NCBI RefSeq assembly: GCF_023062595.1
Contig: NZ_JALLAN010000014.1
Location: forward strand, 94,647-158,646
DNA from: Arthrobacter rhizosphaerae
GTDB taxonomy: Bacteria > Actinomycetota > Actinomycetes > Actinomycetales > Micrococcaceae
Direction: 5' to 3'
DNA: 64,000 nt
Shown here: positions 26,609 through 35,712 of the stretch, in pieces
How positions within the stretch are numbered: the stretch's first letter is position 1
How the letters are laid out: every line of letters begins with the position of its first letter
Notes under the pieces: generated by a model
What the model was told of the DNA's origin: nothing
Seen by the model: the letters and a program-made list of their open reading frames with translations, nothing else
Database searches by the model: none
Program-made: the position numbers and the translations under genes

Positions 26609-27954
26609 TGGAGCAGCACGCTGAGCTGGAGGCGCAGATTGACCGGTGGCGCGGTTATGTTCAGCGGAGCCAGGCCATCTCCCCCGCCGACGTCGACGAA
26701 CTGGAGGACCATCTGCGTGAGCAGATAGCCGACAGGCAAGCCACCGGACTGGACGACGACGAGGCCTTCCTCGTCGCCATCAAGCGCCTGGGCAACCTCG
26801 ACGCCGTCTCGCGGGAGTTTGCCCGCGAGCACTCCGAGCGGCTGTGGAAGCAACTCGTTCTGGTGCCCGAGGCTTCCGACGGCGACACACCTCCCTGGCG
26901 GGAGCTGGCAGTCGTCCTTGCACTGGCTGTCGGCGCCGGCGTCGCGGTCAAGGCGGGCTTCGCATTGTTCGGCGACAGCACAGCACTGACGAGAAACCTC
27001 GGCCTGCTCATCTTCCCGTTCCTCGCAGGGTACTTCGTCTGGAAGCGGCGCCTTACAAGCCAGGTTGCGGCCATGCTGCTCATACCGTTTGCCGCCCTCG
27101 CCGTTGTACTCAACGCCTACCCGTTCGCCTCTGGCGGCTCCACGGAGGTGCTCGCCGCGTTGCATGCACCGGTGATTCTGTGGCTGCTGGCAGGAGTGGC
27201 GTACGTCGGAGGAAGGTGGACCTCTGACAAACGACGCATGGACTTCGTCCGGTTTACCGGCGAACTCGCGATCTACTACACCCTGATCGCCTTGGGCGGT
27301 GCGGTGCTGATTGCCCTCACCCTCGCGACCCTCCAGGTGGTTGGCGTCGACTTCGAACCGGTCCTGGAAGACTGGATCCTGCCTTTCGCGGTGCCCGGCG
27401 CCCTCGTGGTCGCGACCTGGCTCGTCGAGGCCAAGCAGCAGGTCGTGGAAAACATCGCCCCGGTCCTCACCCGTATTTTCACACCCCTGACCGTCGCCAT
27501 GCTCCTGGTCCTTCTTGCTGTCATCGCTACCGCGGGCGGGTTCGTGGACATCGACCGCAACCTGCTGATCCTTATGGACGCTATCCTCGTGCTGGTCCTG
27601 TGCCTGCTGCTCTACTCGATTTCCGCCCGCGACTCCCTCGCGCCTCCCGGACTGTTCGACGCTCTGCAGCTGGTCCTCGTCGTCGCCGCCCTGGCAGTCG
27701 ACGCCGCGATGCTCACGGCGATGCTCACCCGTATCGCTGAGTTCGGCTCCAGCCCCAACAAGATCGCGGCGCTGGGCCTGAACCTTCTACTGCTGGTGCA
27801 CCTGTTGCGGGCGGCCTGGCTCGCTGTCGGATTCCTGCGGGGCCGGCGTTCGTTTGCCTCGTTGGAGCGCTGGCAAACACGCTACCTGCCGGTTTACGGC
27901 GTGTGGGCCGCCGTCGTCGTCGTCATCTTTCCACCAGTCTTTGGCTTCCTCTAG
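26605..27954 (+). CDS. Multi-pass membrane protein with permease-prefix domain, PadR-coupled
   Basis: 449 residues. The first ~85 are a soluble helical 'permease prefix domain 1' (IDRWRGYVQRSQAISPADVDELEDHLREQ and AFLVAIKRLGNLDAVSREFA). About eleven hydrophobic segments follow, with no known enzymatic motif. ATG 26605 overlaps the PadR stop. PadR plus a prefix-domain or DUF1700-type membrane protein is a recurring pairing in Gram-positives, often tied to envelope stress. The exact role here is unknown. Confidence 0.78.
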   Translation: MMEQHAELEAQIDRWRGYVQRSQAISPADVDELEDHLREQIADRQATGLDDDEAFLVAIKRLGNLDAVSREFAREHSERLWKQLVLVPEASDGDTPPWRELAVVLALAVGAGVAVKAGFALFGDSTALTRNLGLLIFPFLAGYFVWKRRLTSQVAAMLLIPFAALAVVLNAYPFASGGSTEVLAALHAPVILWLLAGVAYVGGRWTSDKRRMDFVRFTGELAIYYTLIALGGAVLIALTLATLQVVGVDFEPVLEDWILPFAVPGALVVATWLVEAKQQVVENIAPVLTRIFTPLTVAMLLVLLAVIATAGGFVDIDRNLLILMDAILVLVLCLLLYSISARDSLAPPGLFDALQLVLVVAALAVDAAMLTAMLTRIAEFGSSPNKIAALGLNLLLLVHLLRAAWLAVGFLRGRRSFASLERWQTRYLPVYGVWAAVVVVIFPPVFGFL

Positions 27955-28009
27955 CTGCCTGTCCTGTTCCTAACACCGGGCATACAGGACCCGGGAGTAC
28001 CCTTGGCCA

Positions 28010-29233
28010 ATGGCGCACCGGACATCCGCACGAAACATCTCCATGATCGCTGCAGTGCTGCTGACTGCAGCCATCAGCGGGGGGCTCGGTGCCGTAGGGC
28101 CCGGGCATGCCCAAGCTTCCATTGAATCCGAGGCAGCCACTCCGGAGCGCAACGTCCCCGGCCTGGCCGCCCCCGTCGTCGCTCCCGTGCAGGTGACGGT
28201 CACGCCCGCGGAGGGCGCCTCGCAGATCAATCCTGCTGCCCCTGTAACGCTCAAAGTTGCGGACGGCGAAATCGAGCGTGCCTCGCTGACCAGCGACTCA
28301 GGGGAATCAGTTGCGGGCAAGCTCGACGGCGATAGCACCACCTGGACGACCGGCAGCCAGCTTGCGTTCAACACGGGCTACAAATTCAGCTACACCGTTC
28401 GGGATGCCGCAGGGCGTGAAACAACGAAGACCTCTTCCTTCACCACCGTAACCACCGCCAACGAGGCCGATGCCGCCATCTACCCGCTGGACGGCATGAA
28501 AGTTGGGGTCGCACAGCCGCTTCAGATCACGTTCAGTGAGCCCGTGGTGAATAAGGAAGCTGTGGAAAAGGCGATCAGGATCAGCAGCACGTCTGGTCAG
28601 ACAGGCGCCTTCCATTGGTTCAGCGACAAAATGGTCCGCTACCGGCCGGAAACCTTCTGGGCCGCCAACAGCACGATCACGATGGACATGAAGATGTTCG
28701 GTGTTGATCTCGGTCACGGTCAGATAGGCAACTTCGACAAGAACGTGACCATCCGCATCGGCGACAAAAAGGTGGCCGTCGCCGATGCCACCGCACACAC
28801 CATGACTGTAAGTGTCAACGACCAGCCAGCAGGGTCCTGGCCCGTCACCATGGGGGACACGCGGTTCCCGTCTGCCCGCGGCTATCTCGTGCTCATGGAA
28901 AATCACCGGGTTGAACACATGGACGCCAGTACAATCGGTCTCAAGCCCGGCGATCCTGCTTATTACGGACAATTGGACGTCAACTACGCCACGCGGCTCA
29001 CGCCCAGCGGAGAGTACATCCACCAGGCAACTGACACCGCCATGCCTTACCTCGGCCAGACAAACCTGTCACACGGCTGCATCGGAATGAGCGAGGCAGG
29101 CGCCAAGTGGGTGTTCGACAACATGACAGCAGGCGACGTCGTCCAGGTTGTCAACACAGAGGGCGATTTCGCCAGCGTCGACGACGGCTACGGCGACTGG
29201 AACATCCCGTGGGCGGAGTACCCCAGGAGGTGA
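28010..29233 (+). CDS. L,D-transpeptidase with N-terminal Ig-like domains
   Basis: 407 residues. A signal peptide (MIAAVLLTAAISGGLGA, likely processed after GHAQA) is followed by Ig-like/big domains (~60-250), as in mycobacterial LdtMt enzymes. A C-terminal YkuD domain carries H355 and catalytic C357 in SHGCIGMSEAG. It forms 3-3 peptidoglycan crosslinks or attaches proteins outside the membrane. It converges on dcd with an 11-bp gap. Confidence 0.92.
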   Translation: MAHRTSARNISMIAAVLLTAAISGGLGAVGPGHAQASIESEAATPERNVPGLAAPVVAPVQVTVTPAEGASQINPAAPVTLKVADGEIERASLTSDSGESVAGKLDGDSTTWTTGSQLAFNTGYKFSYTVRDAAGRETTKTSSFTTVTTANEADAAIYPLDGMKVGVAQPLQITFSEPVVNKEAVEKAIRISSTSGQTGAFHWFSDKMVRYRPETFWAANSTITMDMKMFGVDLGHGQIGNFDKNVTIRIGDKKVAVADATAHTMTVSVNDQPAGSWPVTMGDTRFPSARGYLVLMENHRVEHMDASTIGLKPGDPAYYGQLDVNYATRLTPSGEYIHQATDTAMPYLGQTNLSHGCIGMSEAGAKWVFDNMTAGDVVQVVNTEGDFASVDDGYGDWNIPWAEYPRR

Positions 29234-29243
29234 CTGTCAGGAA

Positions 29244-29828
29244 TCAGGGTGCCTGGATATCCGTCAGATGGAAATTCTGGTGGCTGCGGCTCGCGGTAGG
29301 TCCGCGCTGACCCTGGTAACGGTTGCCGTACTCCCCTGCTCCGTAGGGGTATTCGGCTGCGGAGGTAAGCCGGAAGAAGCAGAGCTGCCCGATCTTCATG
29401 CCCGGCCACAGCTTGATGGGAAGGGTGGCCATGTTCGACAGTTCCAGCGTCACGTGCCCCGAGAATCCCGGATCAATGAATCCGGCAGTGGAGTGCGTCA
29501 GCAGGCCCAGCCTGCCCAGCGAGGATTTTCCTTCCAGCCGCGCCGCGATGTCATCCGGGAGCGTGACCGTCTCGTAGGTTGAACCCAGTACGAACTCCCC
29601 CGGGTGAAGGATGAAAGGCTCGCCGCGGTCCACTTCCACCAGACGCGTGAGTTCCGGCTGTTCCTCCGCGGGATCAATGTGAGCGTACTTGTGGTTGTCG
29701 AACAGCCGGAAAAACCGGTCGATCCTGACGTCCACTGAGGACGGCTGGACCATCACAGGGTCGAACGGTTCCAGCACAATCCGTTGGGAGTCTATTTCGG
29801 CGCGTATATCGCGGTCAGAGATCAGCAC
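29244..29828 (-). CDS. dcd: dCTP deaminase, probably bifunctional dCTP deaminase/dUTPase
   Basis: 194 residues, full length. The core GKSSLGRLGLLTHSTAGFID and FSGHVTLELSN carry the catalytic Glu/Ser region and nucleotide-binding loop. RYQGQRGPTASRSHQNF is the C-terminal lid that folds over the active site. The sequence closely resembles the Mycobacterium bifunctional enzyme that converts dCTP to dUMP. Bifunctionality is inferred from that similarity. Confidence 0.93.
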   Translation of the reverse strand: MLISDRDIRAEIDSQRIVLEPFDPVMVQPSSVDVRIDRFFRLFDNHKYAHIDPAEEQPELTRLVEVDRGEPFILHPGEFVLGSTYETVTLPDDIAARLEGKSSLGRLGLLTHSTAGFIDPGFSGHVTLELSNMATLPIKLWPGMKIGQLCFFRLTSAAEYPYGAGEYGNRYQGQRGPTASRSHQNFHLTDIQAP

Positions 29829-29907
29829 AGCTCAAAAATACCGTATGCACTGTTCTCCGCGCTCTCCCGGCAGTAGATGGTGCCTGCTACGACCAGTGGA
29901 GGCGGAC

Positions 29908-30354
29908 TTACTCCTCGGGACCTTGCTTCTCCAGGAGGACCTTGAGCCGCTCCAGCTGGGCCACTTCACTCTTCAGGGACTGATGGACCGCGCCATTGAC
30001 CAGTCCCATGAGCCCCTTCGGCTGAGACTCGAGGGCAAAGCGCACCCGTGTGCTCTTGCCTTCGGAGCTGAGGTAGTAGCCGCCCCGGGGCTGTGCAGGA
30101 CCGGCGATGACCTGGAACTGTATCTCTGCTCCGGGACGGACCTGTGTGATCTGGAAATCGCACGCGACGGGCCGGCCACCTGGCCCGGCGATGGTCTGTT
30201 GGTAAACGCTGCCCTTGGCTCCCGGTGCACCGCTGAGCAATTCGATGCTGCGGACATCCTTGCACCACAGTGGCAGGTTCAGCCCGTCAGCCAGGAAACT
30301 ATAAACGCTGATGGCATCACGCTGAATGAGCACCTCGTACTCTGCAAATGCCAT
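29908..30354 (-). CDS. SRPBCC-family protein (polyketide cyclase-like)
   Basis: 148 residues, a single START-fold ligand-binding domain. Hallmarks are the opening EYEVLIQRDAISVYSFLADG and the closing long helix with GLVNGAVHQSLKSEVAQLERLKVLLE. An AAGGG site precedes the ATG. No catalytic residues or ligand can be assigned. One of three SRPBCC-like genes in the window. Confidence 0.78.
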   Translation of the reverse strand: MAFAEYEVLIQRDAISVYSFLADGLNLPLWCKDVRSIELLSGAPGAKGSVYQQTIAGPGGRPVACDFQITQVRPGAEIQFQVIAGPAQPRGGYYLSSEGKSTRVRFALESQPKGLMGLVNGAVHQSLKSEVAQLERLKVLLEKQGPEE

Positions 30355-30559
30355 GGGGAACCCTTTGGTGATGGACAGCTGGTCGGCGTAGCCCGTTCCC
30401 CAACGACTGCAGCTAACTGATTCAGGATAGCCAGCCCGCTCACGCGTCTCCTACGCAGGGACGGGGCCTTTACCGAATGGTTACCGGATGGCACTTCATA
30501 TGACGCCGGCCCGCTGTAGTTGATCGGGATCGGAATGCCTGCGCCGGGCGGGCAGGCCC

Positions 30560-31879
30560 CTAGGCGTTGGGCCGTCCCAACCCGCGATAGGCCCAGCCGG
30601 CAGTCCGCCATTTGTCAGCGTCGAGAACATTCCTGCCGTCCAATATTCGCTTGGCGGAAACCAGCCGCCCCACGAGGTGCGGGTCCAGTTGCCTGTATTC
30701 CTCCCACTCTGTCAGGAGCAGTACAACTTCGGCATTTGCCAAGCACGCGTCAAGGTCCGGTTCAAGGTTGAGTTCGGGGAATCGGCGGGCAGCATTGGTC
30801 AATGCGCGGGGATCCGTCACTGTGACATCGGCGCCTTGCAGTTGGAGTTGCGCAGCTACGCTGAGGGCGGGCGAGTCCCTGACGTCGTCGCTCTCGGGTT
30901 TAAAGGCCGCGCCCAAAACTGCTACGCGGAGGCCCAAAAGGGTGCCCCCGCAAAATTCCCTGGTCAATTCAACGACACGCGTACGCCTGCGCATATTGAT
31001 TGCATCGACCTCACGCAGGAACGTCAGGGCCTGATCTGCACCAAGCTCCCCGGCGCGGGCCATGAAGGCGCGGATATCCTTGGGCAGGCACCCTCCGCCG
31101 AATCCGATTCCCGCGTTGAGGAAATGCCGTCCGATCCTCTCATCCAGGCCGATGGCATCCGCCAGACGCGTCACATCCGCTCCCGCGGCTTCGCATACCT
31201 CTGCCATGGCATTAATGAAGGAGATCTTCGTTGCCAGGAAGGAGTTGGCTGCGGTCTTGACCAATTCTGCCGTTGCGTAGTCGGTCACCATCCTCGGGGT
31301 GTCGAGGGCGATCGAAGCAGCGTACACCTCATCCATCACCGCGACAGCGCGATGGTCTTCGTCCCCACCCGGGACGCCATAAACAAACCTGTCCGGATGC
31401 AGGGTGTCTTCTATGGCATGCCCCTCACGAAGAAACTCTGGATTCCATACCAGGTGCGCCTCCGGCTGACGCTCCGCGAGAATGTCTGCCAATCCTGCGG
31501 CAGTTCCCACCGGCACCGTGGATTTGCCCACTACGACGTCTCCCGCATCAAGGTACTGGAGCAACGAGGCGAAAGCGGCATCAACGTGCCTCAGATCGGC
31601 AGCGTTTTCACCGCGCTTCTGAGGCGTACCCACACAGATAAAATGCGCCGTTGAACCCGCAGCGATGGATATGTCGGTAGTGAAGGATAAACGACCCGTG
31701 GCCTGGAGACTTGTGAGCAGCTCATCGAGCCCGGGTTCGAAGAAGGGCGCCCTACCTTTGGAGAGCCGGTCGATCTTGTCTGCATCAACATCTATGCCCA
31801 CCACGTCATGGCCAAGTTTCGCCATACACGCAGCGTGGACCGTCCCCAAATATCCGCATCCAATGATCGATATCCGCAT
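30560..31879 (-). CDS. ugd: UDP-glucose 6-dehydrogenase
   Basis: 439 residues. Oxidises UDP-glucose to UDP-glucuronate for capsule or exopolysaccharide. It has an N-terminal Rossmann GxGxxG (IIGCGYLGTVHA), the KSTVPVG segment and catalytic Cys264 in GIGFGGGCLPKDIRAF. It is divergent from the glycosyltransferase and flippase genes, with 430 bp between, forming a small surface-polysaccharide cluster. A UDP-N-acetylmannosamine dehydrogenase is less likely. Confidence 0.92.
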   Translation of the reverse strand: MRISIIGCGYLGTVHAACMAKLGHDVVGIDVDADKIDRLSKGRAPFFEPGLDELLTSLQATGRLSFTTDISIAAGSTAHFICVGTPQKRGENAADLRHVDAAFASLLQYLDAGDVVVGKSTVPVGTAAGLADILAERQPEAHLVWNPEFLREGHAIEDTLHPDRFVYGVPGGDEDHRAVAVMDEVYAASIALDTPRMVTDYATAELVKTAANSFLATKISFINAMAEVCEAAGADVTRLADAIGLDERIGRHFLNAGIGFGGGCLPKDIRAFMARAGELGADQALTFLREVDAINMRRRTRVVELTREFCGGTLLGLRVAVLGAAFKPESDDVRDSPALSVAAQLQLQGADVTVTDPRALTNAARRFPELNLEPDLDACLANAEVVLLLTEWEEYRQLDPHLVGRLVSAKRILDGRNVLDADKWRTAGWAYRGLGRPNA

Positions 31880-32313
31880 GCCAGGTACTCACTTTGCTCT
31901 TGACGGATGGAAGAATCCCAGCGAGCTTCTGGCGCTCAAATTCGGACATGCCCAGAGACAGCGCCGCCGGGAGAGCGGGGCGCGAGGCATCGACGGCAGG
32001 TCATTTTCCCTTGGCTCGCATAAGCCAAATTTCAGGCTCGTTACTGCCAGCGGCGGGAGTTCGGAAGGCCCCATACGGGGAAGAATATCGTTTCGGCTGC
32101 CCACCGCCTAGCAATTCAGCATCATTGTGAGAGAATACGACAAACCCCGGTGGCAATTGTCGGCGGGCGCGTACTTCAATGCTCCTCACTGGACGAGGTG
32201 TGGTTATTGAACGTTTCACTAACGGTCCTGAAGTCTTTTCCAATGCGTCGTTCCACAACCCGTCCTAACCTGGCGCAACCCCTCCGGCGGGTGCCGGAGG
32301 AGGGCTTGGAACC
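31880..32313. other. Intergenic region between ugd and the glycosyltransferase
   Basis: 434 bp without a convincing gene; short frames here lack ribosome sites and family resemblance. It must hold divergent promoters. Near its right end a perfect 8-bp hairpin (32281-32288/32293-32300, loop GGGT) embeds the GGAGG that should serve the glycosyltransferase. Confidence 0.6.
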
Positions 32314-33423
32314 TTGGCCATAATCCAGATTAACCAGCAACGCGCTCGTCTTTACGAGTCGCTCCGCACCGCTCATCTTGAGCGTGCCCATCAGCTGGCC
32401 CCAGCTGCAATAATCTTCCGACGGCGGCGCTACGATTTTGATGCAGACCTGACTCATGGGCTGGAACTTGTAGAGGCGGGACCGTTGAAAGCGGCAATCG
32501 TCCTGGCCCGATCCAGGGTGAGGGCCTTGGAAGTCAACGAGCCCTTGCTGCTGTCCAGTCTCCCGGCTACGGCTGTGGTCCTGCTGATGCTGGGTCTTCG
32601 AAGGCTGTTCGGGGGGCAGCGCGTAATGGTAGTCAGCTACGCGATCGCCAACAGCGATCCCTTCAAAGAACGGTTACACCTGACGTGGAAGTCGTCAGTA
32701 CGCAACATCATCGAGCGCAAGCTGGCAGTTCTTGTCTGGAAGAGGCTGGACCGCGTTGCGTTTGGCACTCAAACTGCCCTGGAAACCTACTATGAGCTCT
32801 TGCCGGCCTCGGAGCATTTAGAAAAGGTTCTCATTCCCGCTCTCCCCTCTGCGTGCTCCTGCCAGCATCAGGAGAACAGGGAGACCAACCGGGTGATCTA
32901 TTTGGGGGACTTCTCGGCCCGCAAAGGTTTCCCCCTGGTGCTCGCAGCCTGGCCCGCCGTTCTCCACACGAACCCCTCAGCGCGTCTGACAATTATCGGC
33001 AAAGGAGCACTGGTCCAGGATGCACTGTCCAGCGCTGCGGCGGACAGCAGCATTGAGGTCGTTGTCGACCCGCCGAGGCAGGAAATCCACCGGCAGCTAC
33101 GGCGCGCTCAAGTCCTTGTCCTCCCCTCCCAATCCACGCCCATCTGGCGGGAGCAAGTTGGTCTTCCCATAGTCGAAGGCTTGGCGCACGGCTGCTCCAT
33201 AGTCACCACAACGGAAACCGGGCTGGCCTCCTGGCTGGCTAGGCAACACCATTCCGTCCTCCCATCCGAATGCTCATCTGACGCGCTGGCCAAAGCGATC
33301 GAACACCAACTGGAAGTAGCTGCCCCGGCCAGAGACATAACCGCGACGCTACCGGAGCAGGACGGACGCTTGGCAGCCGATGTGTGGCTCTTCGAAGCGG
33401 ATACCCGTGCCCGTGCGAAGTAA
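32314..33423 (+). CDS. Glycosyltransferase, probably GT4-like
   Basis: 369 residues, start set at TTG 32314 behind GGAGG (alternatives exist, since the first ~80 residues are poorly recognisable). The C-terminal half has the GT-B nucleotide-sugar region: VIYLGDFSARKGFPLVLAAW, RLTIIGKGALVQDAL and VLVLPSQSTPIWREQVGLPIVEGLAHG with its acceptor Glu. It would transfer a sugar during exopolysaccharide synthesis. It overlaps the flippase gene slightly, so the two are cotranslated. Confidence 0.8.
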   Translation: MAIIQINQQRARLYESLRTAHLERAHQLAPAAIIFRRRRYDFDADLTHGLELVEAGPLKAAIVLARSRVRALEVNEPLLLSSLPATAVVLLMLGLRRLFGGQRVMVVSYAIANSDPFKERLHLTWKSSVRNIIERKLAVLVWKRLDRVAFGTQTALETYYELLPASEHLEKVLIPALPSACSCQHQENRETNRVIYLGDFSARKGFPLVLAAWPAVLHTNPSARLTIIGKGALVQDALSSAAADSSIEVVVDPPRQEIHRQLRRAQVLVLPSQSTPIWREQVGLPIVEGLAHGCSIVTTTETGLASWLARQHHSVLPSECSSDALAKAIEHQLEVAAPARDITATLPEQDGRLAADVWLFEADTRARAK

Positions 33424-34783
33424 GCATGAGAAGGTAAGCGCTGAGCCAAAAGGGCGGCGAGGACTGCTGGCCACCGTAGGTGGCACAGCCATGACCAAGG
33501 CCATCGTCATGGGAGTCTCCGGCTTGCTGGGAATCATCACAAGCCAGCTGATAATCTCGCGATTTGGTATTGATGTTTACGCGCAGTACGGGTTGTTGGC
33601 CTCTCTTCCCAGTCTCCTGCCCTTTGCCGACTTGGGCATCGCTGCTGTCGTTATCAATGCGGTGGCTGGATCTTCGTCCCCAAGGTCTGATGAATATGTC
33701 CGGCGCGCGATTCTTACTGCCCTGCGCGTCCTTTTCGTTTCAGGTTTTATCTTCATTATTATTTCCGTCGCGATTTACGCATTTGGCTGGTGGCCTGGCC
33801 TGTTAGGCAACGGCTTGATTCCCGGTGACGGGCCACTGGCTGCCTGCGCATGCCTGGTGCTCTTTGCCCTGGCTCTGCCGCTCTCCATCGGCCAGCGCAT
33901 TCTTGTGGGAATGGAGAGAACCAACACTCAGGTGATGAGCCAGATCGTAGTTGCGCCGTTCATTCTGTTTGCTGTCCTGATAGTGGTTGGAACTGCTGCT
34001 CCGGCAGGAAGTTTTCTGGCTATTTTTTCCTATATCGCAAATGCTTTAAATTCCCTGATCTGCCTGATCATTGCAGGAAAGATCATTTCGCCACAGCTGA
34101 AACTGGCTGTCCGGGCGGTTCCTCGGATCAAACGGTTTCCCGGTGTCAAGATTTCACATCTCGCGTGGCCGATGCTGCTTCAAATGGTTGCTTTGCCCAT
34201 AGCCATGCAGACGCACCGACTATTGCTGAGCCACCTTACCGCGGGGGATGAACTGGCCCAGTACAACTTGGGCTCCCAGCTGTATGGGATCGTCATTCAA
34301 ACAGTTGCCGCGGCTGGAATCGCTTTCTGGCCCATCTATGCGAAGGCCCGGTCTGCCTCCCGGGTGGAATCCCCTTTAGCCCCGACACTCTGGTTTGCTG
34401 GAGGTGGACTGGCTTTGGGCGGCGTTCTCGCAGCTCTCTCACCTTTGATAGTGGAGTTCGTCTCCGGTGGCCGGTTTCAGCTCGATGGCTGGCTAATTGG
34501 AGGGTTCGTCGTCTTTGTCGGTCTCCAGGCAGCCAAGTATCCGGTTGGCATGTACATGACGGATCACATAGGACTGCGCTTCCAGACCATTCCGATCTTC
34601 ATCATGGTGCCCATGAATCTTGCGCTCTCCTGGTGGTTCATTGGACTGGTGGGCGCAGGTGGCCCGATAATCGCGTCTGCCATCTCAGTTGCCTTGTGCC
34701 AGCTTGCCCCGAATATCTGGTACGTAAAGCGGGATCTTGCCAAGCGCCGGGCCGAGGCGGGCGCAGTGTCCGAGAAAGTCTAG
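33413..34783 (+). CDS. Polysaccharide flippase (Wzx/MATE-like)
   Basis: Multi-pass membrane protein, about 456 residues from the GTG at 33413 (an ATG at 33380 is also in frame). About 12-14 membrane segments. The start LLATVGGTAMTKAIVMGVSG and QLIISRFGIDVYAQYGLL resemble the first helices of polysaccharide-export flippases. The codon mix is somewhat AT-richer than in the flanking core genes. It likely moves a lipid-linked glycan made with the adjacent glycosyltransferase. Confidence 0.82.
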   Translation: MRSKHEKVSAEPKGRRGLLATVGGTAMTKAIVMGVSGLLGIITSQLIISRFGIDVYAQYGLLASLPSLLPFADLGIAAVVINAVAGSSSPRSDEYVRRAILTALRVLFVSGFIFIIISVAIYAFGWWPGLLGNGLIPGDGPLAACACLVLFALALPLSIGQRILVGMERTNTQVMSQIVVAPFILFAVLIVVGTAAPAGSFLAIFSYIANALNSLICLIIAGKIISPQLKLAVRAVPRIKRFPGVKISHLAWPMLLQMVALPIAMQTHRLLLSHLTAGDELAQYNLGSQLYGIVIQTVAAAGIAFWPIYAKARSASRVESPLAPTLWFAGGGLALGGVLAALSPLIVEFVSGGRFQLDGWLIGGFVVFVGLQAAKYPVGMYMTDHIGLRFQTIPIFIMVPMNLALSWWFIGLVGAGGPIIASAISVALCQLAPNIWYVKRDLAKRRAEAGAVSEKV

Positions 34784-34836
34784 GTGGTTTCGATGTAGGA
34801 GCACAGGTGGGGTAATGTAAATCTCGATGTTTCACC

Positions 34837-34866
34837 GGGACCATTGACCATCTTTTGGTCGGTCCC
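34837..34866 (+). terminator. Stem-loop directly upstream of tRNA-Gly
   Basis: GGGACC (34837-34842) pairs with GGTCCC (34861-34866). Inside, GACCA (34846-34850) pairs with TGGTC (34856-34860) across TCTTT. It could end the flippase transcript or mark a processing site ahead of the tRNA; no T-run follows. Confidence 0.4.
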
Positions 34867-34869
34867 ATC

Positions 34870-34940
34870 GCGGCTGTAGCACAATGGTAGTGCGCTAGCT
34901 TCCCAAGCTCGACACGCGGGTTCGATTCCCGTCAGCCGCT
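34870..34940 (+). tRNA. tRNA-Gly (anticodon CCC)
   Basis: 71 nt. The acceptor stem GCGGCTG/CAGCCGC is perfect with discriminator T at 34940, and no CCA is encoded. The T-arm is CGGGTTCGATTCCCG. The anticodon loop TTCCCAA (34900-34906) holds CCC (34902-34904), decoding GGG. The anticodon stem has one U-C mismatch (34896/34910). The 3' end overlaps the stop codon of a convergent gene. Confidence 0.93.
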
Positions 34941-35366
34941 CTCCTCACCAAACCTCATCGGGAACACCTTGCGGGAATTCTCCCGTTCAACCTCTCGGAT
35001 AACATTTCGAACCAGGTTCTTTTCCAGGTTCTTCTTGATGGCAGCAAGCCGGGCAGTCTCGCGCTTCCGGTAACCGGCTGCCTTGAGCCGCGCCATGAAG
35101 CTGCTCACGCCCTTCGGCTCGATTTCCACGCCAATAGTGACCCGGGTACTGTCCGCAATGGGGTAGAGCGTATAGGAATAGCGGATAGACTCGGTATCTG
35201 TTTCCACCGTCTCCGCCCAGGACTTGCCCTGCACGCAATCTACAAAATCGGGAGCCAGGCTCCTGTACCCCGGAATGTTGTAGTGGTGCCGGCCCTCAAC
35301 ACAGAAGGTGTAAAAATCAGAGGGCGCACACGGCACCAGGACCGTGTTTTCAAGAACAATTCCCAT
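34932..35366 (-). CDS. SRPBCC-family protein
   Basis: 144 residues from ATG 35366, behind AGGA. It begins MGIVLENTVLVPCAPSDFYTF, a typical START-fold strand and helix, and ends with a long basic helix. An in-frame ATG at 35426 would add a Cys-rich MSKCRCGYCKGQAHRKQ stretch that could bind metal, so the longer form is possible. The stop codon lies inside the 3' end of tRNA-Gly on the other strand. Function unknown. Confidence 0.7.
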   Translation of the reverse strand: MGIVLENTVLVPCAPSDFYTFCVEGRHHYNIPGYRSLAPDFVDCVQGKSWAETVETDTESIRYSYTLYPIADSTRVTIGVEIEPKGVSSFMARLKAAGYRKRETARLAAIKKNLEKNLVRNVIREVERENSRKVFPMRFGEESG

Positions 35367-35565
35367 TGCCAAATCCTGTTTTCGATGGGCCTGCCCCTTA
35401 CAGTACCCACAGCGACATTTTGACATCCAATGCCCCCTGGCACAATCACCTAACGCGGCTCTCAGGCAAGTTGTGAGGTTGCTGCACCGGCTCCGTCCCC
35501 GGGTTAGCATCCCGGGTGTATCGTCATGAGTCAGGAACCTCTTCGGTTCCGCTACAGGAGCGATC

Positions 35566-35712
35566 ATGGCTGACAAGTCCCCCCGTCAAGCAGCATCAAA
35601 AAAAGCCGGCAAGTCCATCAAGGAAAAGCGCGCCGACAAGCGGGCTGCAGCAGCGCCGGCCACCTCACTGGACAAGGCCACGTCAAAACCGGCGGCCGCC
35701 AAGAAGAAGTGA
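35566..35712 (+). CDS. 48-residue basic Ala/Lys-rich microprotein
   Basis: ATG 35566 follows a good ribosome site, CAGGAG. The 48-residue product is almost wholly Ala, Lys, Arg and Ser, starting MADKSPRQAASKKAGKSIKE and ending PAAAKKK. It resembles the basic tails of H1-like or ribosome-associated proteins but matches no domain I know. Its TGA overlaps the GTG of the next gene (GTGA at 35709), which argues it is really translated and coupled to the downstream enzyme. Confidence 0.72.
   Translation: MADKSPRQAASKKAGKSIKEKRADKRAAAAPATSLDKATSKPAAAKKK

Noticed and set aside
32281..32300. Transcription terminator before the glycosyltransferase
   Set aside because: No T-run follows the stem on either strand; control of the ribosome site is a better reading.
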